Shown in pieces: positions 7,579 through 13,164 of a stretch of 13,164 nucleotides of DNA. The stretch comes from Desulfobacterales bacterium (GTDB lineage: Bacteria > Desulfobacterota > Desulfobacteria > Desulfobacterales > Desulfobacteraceae). The translations under genes were made by a program, and so were the position numbers. The stretch spans positions 1 through 13,164 of the forward strand of contig JAKSBM010000322.1 in assembly GCA_022361135.1 (NCBI GenBank), read 5' to 3'. The notes below the pieces were generated by a model. It had not been told where the DNA came from and made no database searches. It saw nothing but the letters and a program-made list of their open reading frames with translations. Numbering within the stretch: position 1 is the stretch's first letter; every line of letters starts with the position of its first letter.

Positions 7579-7619
7579 CTGGACTTCCATTGGGGTATAG
7601 GAATAATTGGACCCATTGG
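7579..7619 (+). promoter_or_regulatory. Direct repeats and candidate promoter upstream of the MocR gene
   Basis: TGGACTTCCATTGG (7580-7593) and TGGACCCATTGG (7608-7619) are direct repeats differing by a 2-base insertion; the CCATTGG cores start 26 bp apart. A possible promoter, TTGACC (7574-7579), a 16-base spacer and TATAGG (7596-7601), overlaps the first repeat. MocR-family regulators generally bind direct repeats near their own or a divergent promoter, so autoregulation is a reasonable inference. Confidence 0.45.
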
Positions 7620-7661
7620 AAGTGGATTTTATTTCAAAATCAAAGGTGACAAGGAGGAACC

Positions 7662-9083
7662 ATGCTGACCCTGTCCGATTCCGCACACCAGCCCCTTTAT
7701 CAGCAAATTTATGAACAACTCAAGGCCGGGATTCTGGCCGGGGACCCCCCTGCGGGAAAGCGTCTCTCCTCCATCCGGGCCCTGGCCCGGGAGCTGGGGG
7801 TGGGGAAGAATACCGTCACCGCCGCCTACCAGCAGCTCTGTGACGAAGGATACATTGAAAACCGGCCCCGGTCGGGCTTTGTGGTGGCAGAGTTGGAACC
7901 GGGGTTTTCAACCCCGCCGGACGGGCGGCCGCCATGCTCCGGCGAGCCCCTGGAGGAACCGGGGAATCCCGGATGGGGCAGCCAACCCCGATACAGCCAT
8001 GATTTTCAATACGGTTGCCTGGGGGAAGGGGACTTTCCCCTGGCGGCCTGGCGGCGGATTACCAACCAGGTGCTGTCCGGCGAAGGACCCGGAGAAATGG
8101 GGGAATACCCCAGGAGCAAGGGAGAACCTGGACTGCGGCGCCGGTTGCGGGATTACCTGGCGGCCAGCCGGGGGGTGCGCTGCCGCACGGAGCAAATCGT
8201 CATGGCCCCGGGCACCCAATGGTGTATGAACATCCTCTGCCGCCTACTGGAGGATCGGTCCGTGGCCATGGAGGATCCCGGCTACGACGGGGTTCGCCAT
8301 GTTTTATCCCTCCACGGAAAACAATTAATCCCCATCCCCGTGGGCCCCCAGGGGCTGGATCCCCAATCTCTCTGGGAGAGTTCGGCCCAGAGCCTTTACA
8401 TTACCCCCTCCCATCAATTTCCCACCGGGGCGGTCATGCCCATCCGCAATCGCATGCAGATCCTGGAATGGGCCCAGGCCCGCGACGGGATCATCATGGA
8501 AGACGATTACGACAGTGAGCTGCGTTATTCGGGAAGGCCCATCCCCTCCATCCAGGGCATTGATTCCCATGGCTGTGTGGTTTATCTGGGTACGGTGTCC
8601 AAGGCCTTTTCACCGGCCCTGCGCCTCTCCTACATGGTCCTGCCCGAGTCCCTGCTGGATAAATACCACACCCTCTTTTCCCGCTATGCCTCCCCCGTAC
8701 CCTGGCTGGAACAGCGGATTTTTGAAACCTTCATGGAACAGGGATTATGGGAGCGGCATCTGCGCCGGGCCTGCCTGGCCAATGGGCGGCGCCACGATGT
8801 TCTGGTTAAATCGGTGCGGGAAACCATGGGGGATAAGGTTCGCATCATCGGGGAGGGGGCAGGGCTCCACATTCTTCTGGCCTTCCAGGAGGGGACCATT
8901 GAATCCCAGGCCCTGGAAAAGGCACGGGCGGCAGGCATCCGGGTCTATCCGGTCCATCATTATTATATGGACAGGAAACGATACAGGGGAAATCAGGTTC
9001 TGCTGGGCTTCGCCGGAATGGACCGCCGGGCCATCCCCCAAGGGGTGGCCCGGTTGGCACGGGCTTGGTTTGACGGGGTTTAA
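7662..9083 (+). CDS. MocR/GabR-type GntR regulator with aminotransferase-like domain
   Basis: A 473-residue transcription factor. Residues about 8-75 are a GntR winged helix (PLYQQIYEQLKAGIL, then RLSSIRALARELGVGKNTV and the wing at GYIENRPRSGFVV). After a loose linker (about 78-112), residues 113-473 have the fold-type I aminotransferase shape of the family: DPGYDG (205-210), TPSHQFPTGAVMP (248-260), EDDYDSELRY (280-289) with the Asp expected to contact the PLP ring nitrogen, and SKAFSPALR (313-321) with Lys314 as the PLP-binding lysine. It should therefore bind PLP and sense an amine or amino acid rather than act as an enzyme. Family members regulate GABA, taurine (TauR) and vitamin B6 genes. 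AAGGAGG (7651-7657) sits 4 bases before the ATG. The neighbouring amidohydrolases and xsc are candidate targets (inference). Confidence 0.88.
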   Translation: MLTLSDSAHQPLYQQIYEQLKAGILAGDPPAGKRLSSIRALARELGVGKNTVTAAYQQLCDEGYIENRPRSGFVVAELEPGFSTPPDGRPPCSGEPLEEPGNPGWGSQPRYSHDFQYGCLGEGDFPLAAWRRITNQVLSGEGPGEMGEYPRSKGEPGLRRRLRDYLAASRGVRCRTEQIVMAPGTQWCMNILCRLLEDRSVAMEDPGYDGVRHVLSLHGKQLIPIPVGPQGLDPQSLWESSAQSLYITPSHQFPTGAVMPIRNRMQILEWAQARDGIIMEDDYDSELRYSGRPIPSIQGIDSHGCVVYLGTVSKAFSPALRLSYMVLPESLLDKYHTLFSRYASPVPWLEQRIFETFMEQGLWERHLRRACLANGRRHDVLVKSVRETMGDKVRIIGEGAGLHILLAFQEGTIESQALEKARAAGIRVYPVHHYYMDRKRYRGNQVLLGFAGMDRRAIPQGVARLARAWFDGV

Positions 9084-9544
9084 TCTCCGCACTTGGCCGT
9101 GATGGCCTCGATCTGGATTTTGATGACCGTGGTTTTTGCGGCGGCGCTCTGGATATATTTTTTTCCCGCTTCCATGTAGTCCGGGGAAAAGCGTTTGATC
9201 AATGACAAAAGGCCGGCTTCCTTTTCTTCACCCTCCACCTTCAGGGCCTGGCCAAAGACCACCACACTCTTAAACCGGGTGGAGAATTCCTTGGGCAGGA
9301 TTTCGGCCTGGGGAACCACACAAAAGGAAACCCGGGGATTGTTGGCGATATTGTCCAACTTGTGGCCGGTGGCGGCGCAGTGGAAATAGATGGCCCCGTC
9401 GTGGCAGGCGTAGTTCAAGGGCAGGGCATAGGGGTAACCGTCTTCTCCCTGGGTGGCCAGGGTGCCGTACTCTCCGGCTTCCAGCAATTCCAGAGCCTGG
9501 TCCTTACTCAATTCTTTTTTATGACGTCTCATTTTTCTGAACAT
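9080..9544 (-). CDS. Pyridoxamine 5'-phosphate oxidase-like / Nim-type flavoprotein
   Basis: A 154-residue cytoplasmic protein with the split-barrel flavin-binding fold. The N-terminal pattern LSKDQALELLEAGEYGTLA (13-31), followed by GYPYALPLNYACHDGAIYFHCAATGHKLDNI (two pieces, about 37-67) and NPRVSFCVV, is typical of NimA/PNPOx-related proteins, some of which reduce nitroimidazoles; the natural substrate is usually unknown. Cofactor (FMN or related) is inferred from the family. An AAGGAGG (minus strand, 9551-9557) lies 6 bases before the ATG at 9544. The stop codon overlaps that of the converging MocR gene (shared bases 9080-9083), so there is no space for a terminator between them. It may be cotranscribed with the EF-hand gene upstream on the same strand, 133 bases away. 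Confidence 0.8.
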   Translation of the reverse strand: MFRKMRRHKKELSKDQALELLEAGEYGTLATQGEDGYPYALPLNYACHDGAIYFHCAATGHKLDNIANNPRVSFCVVPQAEILPKEFSTRFKSVVVFGQALKVEGEEKEAGLLSLIKRFSPDYMEAGKKYIQSAAAKTTVIKIQIEAITAKCGD

Positions 9545-9565
9545 GGGAATCCTCCTTGGTGGTCA

Positions 9566-9588
9566 TCCCGGGGATATTTCCCCCGGGA
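9566..9588 (-). promoter_or_regulatory. Inverted repeat upstream of the Nim-like gene
   Basis: CCCGGGG (9567-9573) and CCCCGGG (9581-9587) are perfect arms around ATATTTC, extended by one T-A pair (9566/9588). On the minus strand it lies between the end of the EF-hand gene and the Shine-Dalgarno of the Nim-like gene. No T-run follows, so an operator or 5' hairpin is more likely than a terminator. Confidence 0.35.
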
Positions 9589-9677
9589 GGGTCATGTGAA
9601 TGGGGAAAATCTATCGGAGAATTGCATCTGAGAAAAGAGCCAGTTTTTGAAAAAAAAGAGGGTACAGATGGAAGGGG

Positions 9678-10688
9678 TCAGACCCAGTTCAGGGCATGGA
9701 GGGCCCGGACCCCTTCCAATTCATTGAGGGCATATCCCGAATATTGGATGGTGGGCCCCGGGTGGTCCGCTCCCATGTCCCTGTCATTGACGGCGAATTG
9801 GAGGCAGATGGCACCGATGCCCAGATCCTTGAGTTGGCGCAGCCGGGTTTTCCCCTCCGGAGTGCTTTCCCAGACGGCCAATTCCTGGAAAATGGGATCA
9901 TTCTCGTCGATCCACCCATTCTGGTCCCTATCATAGGCGGCCAATTGTTCAAATCCATGGGTGCCGGGCAGGGCGCCAAAGAGTTCGCTGCCGTCGTTGA
10001 TCACGCCGTCCTTGTTTTTGTCCAGGGCCAGGAAACCATTGCCCGGCTTCAGCAGTGCCATGGTGTTTTTTTCTCCGTCATTGTCCATGTCGAATTGGAT
10101 TTCCACCTGGGAGCGTTCCGGGCCCTGGCCGTTGAGGTCCACCACCAGGGGGGCGACGGTGGGCCTTGTCTCCGGGGTGTCCCGGTGGTGGGTCTTATAG
10201 CTTTCCCGGATATGGTGCATTTCAAATCGAAACTCAATGGTGCGCCCGTCTTCGGTTTCCACCCGGCCCATGGCCGTGCAGCAATGGTTTTGGGTTTCGT
10301 AGTACCGGTCCCCCGGTTGTGGATATTCGAGCCGTTCCTCCATGCTTTCTTCCAGGGCCTGGTGATCCAATTGGCCCCGTTGGTAGGCTTCCACCTGGTT
10401 GGCCACGGCATCGGGGTCCAGGTAACCCACCACACATTCACAAAGGTCCACCATGGAAGAGACCCGGTATTGACAGCTCTGGTAACTGAGATCGGCCACG
10501 CCCCCGTAACAGAGGCCGGGGGTATTGGGAATCTTTGTCTGGTGTTTGAACACATCGGGATATTTTTCCCGGTTTTCCGGCGTGTCCATGATGTCTTTGA
10601 ATTCGGGATGGGCCGTGGTGTCGGTGACCCGGGTTTTTGAATGGAGCTTGGATGTGTAAACATGGGTGTGGGAATGGGTGATTTTCAT
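9678..10688 (-). CDS. Hypothetical protein with three EF-hand-like calcium loops
   Basis: A 336-residue protein of unknown function. The N-terminus (residues 1-25) is His/Thr/Ser-rich and has no signal peptide or membrane helix. Residues 60-137 contain most cysteines (60, 72, 83, 85, 136, 137). The C-terminal part carries three Asp-rich loops of EF-hand/dockerin style: DMDNDGEKN (200-208), DKNKDGVINDGSE (223-235, followed by LFG) and DRDQNGWIDENDP (253-265). The segment PLVVDLNGQG ... GNGFLALD ... DGSELFG matches a module familiar from bacterial calcium-binding and VCBS-type proteins of unknown role; that recognition is from memory. Calcium binding is inferred from the loops. CAGGAG (minus strand, 10695-10700) supports the ATG at 10688. 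It is transcribed divergently from the radical SAM gene. Confidence 0.7.
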   Translation of the reverse strand: MKITHSHTHVYTSKLHSKTRVTDTTAHPEFKDIMDTPENREKYPDVFKHQTKIPNTPGLCYGGVADLSYQSCQYRVSSMVDLCECVVGYLDPDAVANQVEAYQRGQLDHQALEESMEERLEYPQPGDRYYETQNHCCTAMGRVETEDGRTIEFRFEMHHIRESYKTHHRDTPETRPTVAPLVVDLNGQGPERSQVEIQFDMDNDGEKNTMALLKPGNGFLALDKNKDGVINDGSELFGALPGTHGFEQLAAYDRDQNGWIDENDPIFQELAVWESTPEGKTRLRQLKDLGIGAICLQFAVNDRDMGADHPGPTIQYSGYALNELEGVRALHALNWV

Positions 10689-11001
10689 GGTGATCTCCTG
10701 GGGCGGGCCGGGATCCTCCTGGATCCGGACCCGGATTTTTATCTGGGTATCGTCCTGAAACCCGGGATCGGGAAGAAGAAATGCAAAATCCGCACCGGGG
10801 AAAAACCATGTGTTTTCGCCGCCATTGGGGGCGTCGGCGGGAAAAAACTGCCCCGGGGCGGCAGATCATTCCCCCTACCCAGGGGAATCTATCCCTTTGT
10901 CTTGTGGTTTGATTGGGGGCAGTGTATCTTACCCGAAGAGAACCCTCGGGTTCCTTCACGCCCCCCCAGCTATCTTTCCATCTTTATTAATGGTGACAGC
11001 C
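10689..11001. other. Divergent intergenic region with many short inverted repeats
   Basis: No gene is supported here. Inverted repeats: GGATCC-TCCT-GGATCC (10711-10726); ATCCGG-AC-CCGGAT (10723-10736) followed by T-run to 10740; CGCCG/CGGCG (10817-10839); CTGCC/GGCAG around the palindrome GCCCCGGGGC (10848-10864); ATTCCCC/GGGGAAT with a 7-base loop (10868-10888); and GAACCC-TC-GGGTTC (10940-10953), which competes with ACCCGA/TCGGGT (10931-10951). No match to a known riboswitch consensus was recognised. An upstream GTG/ATG extension of the radical SAM frame to 10810 gives a non-family, Pro/Gly/Ser-rich sequence and was not accepted. Confidence 0.5.
10902..10930 (+). promoter_or_regulatory. Candidate promoter of the radical SAM gene
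   Basis: TTGTGG (10902-10907), a 17-base spacer and TATCTT (10925-10930) give a plausible sigma-70 promoter, placing the transcript start near 10937. The 5' leader would then include the GAACCC/GGGTTC hairpin at 10940-10953. Other placements cannot be excluded. Confidence 0.4.
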
Positions 11002-12243
11002 ATGAGTGATACGCTATTTGTTCAGTTTTACAACCAGACCCGCAGCGGCTGGTATGATCTTTCCAATGGGTTTTCAGATACCTGGGACCTGTGCCGGCAA
11101 CGGGGGGATTTCTGGTGGGTGAAGCACCTGCCCGAACACCGGGACTGGTACGATTCTTCGGCTTACTCTCCCCTTCCCCTGCCCATTGACAGGGGCCGGG
11201 TATATATCAGTGCCAGTTACGTCAACCATCTCTACCAGGCCTGGCTCTGGGCCCGGGAATACCCCGAGATCACCTTCCTGGTGGGCGGCCCGGTGGCCAG
11301 CGAGCGCAGCGGCCCTGCGGATACATGGAATTCGGTACACTTCAAGGTGGAGGGGGAATTGCCCCCCAACTTAAAAATGACCGGCCGCAGCCTGGAACAG
11401 GTCATGGGGGTACCCGAGTTTTCCGGCCAATGGAAATTGGAAATCCCGGAGGATATTCCCCGGGACAGTCGGGTCTATTTCTCCTATACCCTGGAGAACC
11501 ATTGCTATTGGAAAAAATGTCCCTTTTGTTCCATTGCCCAGCATTCCCAGGCCGATTACCGGCATCGAAAGGAATTGGGCCTGGAGTTCCGGGATCTGGC
11601 ATACCCGGGGCACAAAATTGTCCGGCTCAACACCGGTTCCATGACCCCGGAACATGTCCGGGCCATTTTGCCCCGGCTGCCCGTGCGGGAGGACATGGAA
11701 TATCGGTTTTTCATGCGGGCGGCCCCGGCGGAAACCCGGGCCCTGAAAGAGGTGGCCCAAAATTTCGGGGAGCAGATCCCCACCTGTACCCTGGGCTTTG
11801 GCATTGAATTCCCGTCGGATCGCATGTGGAAATATCTGGACAAGGGCACCTGCATGCAAGGGGTGATTGAAAACCTCCAGACCTGCACGGCCATCGGCTT
11901 CCGGGTCAATGCCAATATGATCCTGGGCTGGAACAACCTCACCCCGGCGGATCTACGTGATCTGGAAAAGTTCATGGATGCCTTTTCCGCCGACACCGTG
12001 ACCAGTTTGCAATTGCGTTGGCTTTTTGCCCATCCCTATACCCCCATCCATGAAAATTACGACGGGGTGGAAGATTCCATCCGTCTGGGTCCCTTTAATT
12101 GTGGGTTCAATGTCCGGGTCAATGCCGAGCAGAAGGCCTTGAATCGGGAGGCCGCCCTCATCATACGGGACAAATGCGCTGAAAAAGGGGTGAAATTGGA
12201 AGGCTTTGGCAACCTCACCAAGGGCAACCTGGATGGAAATTAA
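11002..12243 (+). CDS. Radical SAM protein with CX4CX2C cluster motif, function unknown
   Basis: A 413-residue protein. Cys168, Cys173 and Cys176 in HCYWKKCPFCS form a CX4CX2C motif, one residue longer than the canonical CX3CX2C that holds the 4Fe-4S cluster; CYWxKCxFC is seen in some B12-type radical SAM enzymes. Other core features are LNTGSM (209-214), GFGIEFPSDRMWKYLDKGT (265-283) and the glycine-rich NANMILGWNNLTP (303-315). Residues about 65-101 (GRVYISASYVN ... FLVGGPVASE) look like the last part of a cobalamin-binding Rossmann domain, but no DxHxxG is present, so B12 binding is doubtful. Start: ATG 11002 with weak GGTGA (10992-10996); ATG 10990 has no site. It likely catalyses a radical SAM reaction in the cytoplasm, substrate unknown. 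It stands alone between its own promoter region and the xsc promoter. Confidence 0.75.
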   Translation: MSDTLFVQFYNQTRSGWYDLSNGFSDTWDLCRQRGDFWWVKHLPEHRDWYDSSAYSPLPLPIDRGRVYISASYVNHLYQAWLWAREYPEITFLVGGPVASERSGPADTWNSVHFKVEGELPPNLKMTGRSLEQVMGVPEFSGQWKLEIPEDIPRDSRVYFSYTLENHCYWKKCPFCSIAQHSQADYRHRKELGLEFRDLAYPGHKIVRLNTGSMTPEHVRAILPRLPVREDMEYRFFMRAAPAETRALKEVAQNFGEQIPTCTLGFGIEFPSDRMWKYLDKGTCMQGVIENLQTCTAIGFRVNANMILGWNNLTPADLRDLEKFMDAFSADTVTSLQLRWLFAHPYTPIHENYDGVEDSIRLGPFNCGFNVRVNAEQKALNREAALIIRDKCAEKGVKLEGFGNLTKGNLDGN

Positions 12244-12273
12244 CCCCACCTAATATTTGGAAAACCTTACCAG

Positions 12274-12304
12274 TCAAGGGCTTGAAAAAAAGCATCCGCT
12301 TTTT
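12274..12304 (+). terminator. Possible weak terminator after the radical SAM gene
   Basis: AAAAAGC (12287-12293) and GCTTTTT (12298-12304) pair around ATCC, ending in a T-run. Just before it, TCAAG-GG-CTTGA (12274-12285) is another inverted repeat. The stem is AT-rich and short, so termination may be partial. Confidence 0.45.
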
Positions 12305-12327
12305 GAAATAAACCGGGTGGATTTTGC

Positions 12328-12355
12328 TTGACAGATATTTGATATCTGATATATC
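12328..12355 (+). promoter_or_regulatory. Candidate xsc promoter
   Basis: TTGACA (12328-12333) is a perfect consensus -35. With a 16-base spacer the -10 would be TATATC (12350-12355); an 18-base spacer gives TATCAG. The -10 region falls inside the central palindrome of the repeat array, so a bound regulator would directly affect polymerase. It is about 100 bases before the xsc start codon. Confidence 0.6.
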
Positions 12356-12376
12356 AGACATCAGATATTTGATATC
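12332..12376. repeat. Nested direct and inverted repeats at the xsc promoter (operator array)
   Basis: CAGATATTTGATATC occurs perfectly twice, at 12332-12346 and 12362-12376, with a 30-bp period (about three helix turns). Each copy contains the smaller dyad GATAT-TTG-ATATC. Between them is the perfect 14-bp palindrome TCTGATATATCAGA (12345-12358), and ATCTGA/TCAGAT arms link the spacer to the repeats. The array covers the spacer and -10 of the candidate promoter. No regulator can be named; it does not resemble the repeats before the MocR gene. Confidence 0.65.
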
Positions 12377-12455
12377 GATAGTGAACCACCTGGTTGCGCG
12401 GGTTTCGCTGCCTGCTTTCCAGGGTAATATTTTTTTGTATGGAGGTTGTAAGACC

Positions 12456-13164
12456 ATGAAAATGACCACCGAAGAGGCTTTCATCAAAGTCCTCCAGATG
12501 CACGGCATCGACAACGCTTTTGGTATCATTGGATCCGCCATGATGCCCATTTCCGATCTTTTCCCCAAAGCTGGGATCACTTTCTGGGACTGCGGTCACG
12601 AATGTAACGCCGGCATGATGTCCGACGGATACACCCGTGCTTCCGGTAAAATGTCCATGATGATCGCCCAGAACGGCCCCGGGATTACCAACTTCGTAAC
12701 TCCCGTTAAAACTGCCTACTGGAACCATACTCCCCTTCTTCTGGTTACTCCCCAGGCTGCCAACATGACCATGGGCCAGGGTGGTTTCCAGGAAGTTCCC
12801 CAGATGGCTGCCTTCGAAGACATGGTTGCGTATCAGGAAGAAGTTCTGCATCCCTCTCGTATCGCAGAAGTTCTGAACCGCGTTATCCTCCAGGCTAAAA
12901 AAGCCTCTGCACCTGCCCAGATCAACGTTCCCCGTGACTTCTGGACCCAGGTAATTGACATTGAACTTCCCCTGGTTGTTGATTTCGAACCCTCCAATGG
13001 TGGTTCCGAATCCGTTGCCAAGGCTGCTGAACTGCTGTCCAACGCCAAGTTCCCCGTGATCCTGAACGGTGCCGGTGTTGTTCTGGCCGACGCCATTGGG
13101 GACACTGTTGCCCTGGCTGAAAAACTGGACGCCGCTGTTTGCTGCGGTTACCAGCACAACGACG
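12456..13164 (+). CDS. xsc: Sulfoacetaldehyde acetyltransferase, 5' part (cut by window end)
   Basis: The first 236 residues of a ThDP-dependent enzyme of about 590. Xsc converts sulfoacetaldehyde and phosphate to acetyl phosphate and sulfite, the desulfonation step of taurine and isethionate breakdown. The N-terminal PYR domain of the acetolactate synthase fold is visible: FGIIGSAMMPISDLFPKAG (22-40), Glu49 in GHECNAGMMSDGYTRASGK (the catalytic ThDP-activating Glu), and AQNGPGITNF (71-80). MGQGGFQEVPQMAAFEDMV (106-124) and APAQINVPRDFWTQVIDIE (152-170) are Xsc-like rather than generic acetolactate synthase, judged from memory of the family. From about residue 185 the middle domain begins. 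ATG 12456 is preceded by GGAGG (12441-12445), a rather long 10-base spacing. Codon use differs strongly from the neighbours (15 of 19 Val codons are GTT), which suggests very high expression. The catalytic C-terminal part is not in the window. Confidence 0.92.
   Translation, partial: MKMTTEEAFIKVLQMHGIDNAFGIIGSAMMPISDLFPKAGITFWDCGHECNAGMMSDGYTRASGKMSMMIAQNGPGITNFVTPVKTAYWNHTPLLLVTPQAANMTMGQGGFQEVPQMAAFEDMVAYQEEVLHPSRIAEVLNRVILQAKKASAPAQINVPRDFWTQVIDIELPLVVDFEPSNGGSESVAKAAELLSNAKFPVILNGAGVVLADAIGDTVALAEKLDAAVCCGYQHND

Noticed and set aside
10810..11001. N-terminal extension of the radical SAM protein to 10810
   Set aside because: The added 64 residues cover the candidate promoter and hairpins and have no recognisable domain.
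10800..11001. Cobalamin or other known riboswitch upstream of the radical SAM gene
   Set aside because: None of the conserved boxes I know for B12, SAM, TPP or molybdenum-cofactor riboswitches could be located.
12332..12376. CRISPR array
   Set aside because: Only two short repeats with an internal palindrome and a 15-bp spacer, overlapping a promoter; this fits an operator, not a CRISPR.
12354..13157. A 267-codon open frame on the minus strand across xsc
   Set aside because: It is antisense to a clearly recognised Xsc sequence, its product is compositionally odd and matches no family known to me. Its openness follows from the codon bias of xsc.
12456..13164. Acetolactate synthase instead of Xsc
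   Set aside because: The fold is shared, but the sequence between residues 100 and 170 follows Xsc rather than acetolactate synthase as far as I can recall both families.

Overview
This window reads as a GC-rich bacterial chromosome segment. Most open frames on both strands are shadows caused by the high GC content at third codon positions. The partial gene at the right edge is sulfoacetaldehyde acetyltransferase (xsc), so the organism can probably use C2 sulfonates such as taurine or isethionate. The gene mix and style would suit an anaerobic Desulfobacterota-type bacterium, but nothing here (no rRNA, no marker gene) proves the taxon; treat it as a guess.

Layout from left to right. (1) 1-2566: a 12-helix MFS transporter, a strong intrinsic terminator, then a TetR-family regulator. 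(2) 2567-7535: a GltS-like (sodium/glutamate symporter superfamily) permease followed at very short spacing by two tandem YtcJ-type metal-dependent amidohydrolases. This looks like one transport-and-hydrolysis operon. (3) 7536-9083: a MocR/GabR-type GntR regulator with a PLP-fold C-terminus; two direct repeats lie in its upstream gap. (4) 9080-10688, minus strand: a small Nim/PNPOx-like flavoprotein and, upstream of it, a cytoplasmic-looking protein with three EF-hand-like calcium loops. (5) 11002-12243: an unusual radical SAM protein with CX4CX2C spacing. (6) 12244-13164: a regulatory region with a perfect -35 hexamer and nested repeats, driving the 5' part of xsc, which is cut by the window end.

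How the parts may work together (inference): the permease imports an amide or N-acyl/carbamoyl compound, and the amidohydrolase pair cleaves it. The MocR protein, a family that includes the taurine regulator TauR, may sense an amine or amino acid released. If that amine were taurine, transamination elsewhere would give sulfoacetaldehyde, the Xsc substrate. No taurine aminotransferase or phosphotransacetylase lies in the window, so this link is a hypothesis.

The regulatory DNA is the most distinctive part. A roughly 45-bp element is shared upstream of the MFS gene and the GltS-like gene, each copy next to its own 15-bp dyad. A 14-bp inverted repeat overlaps the candidate -35 of the permease promoter. 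Two perfect 15-bp direct repeats flank a perfect 14-bp palindrome at the xsc promoter. Xsc also has codon choices strikingly different from its neighbours, as expected for a very highly expressed enzyme.
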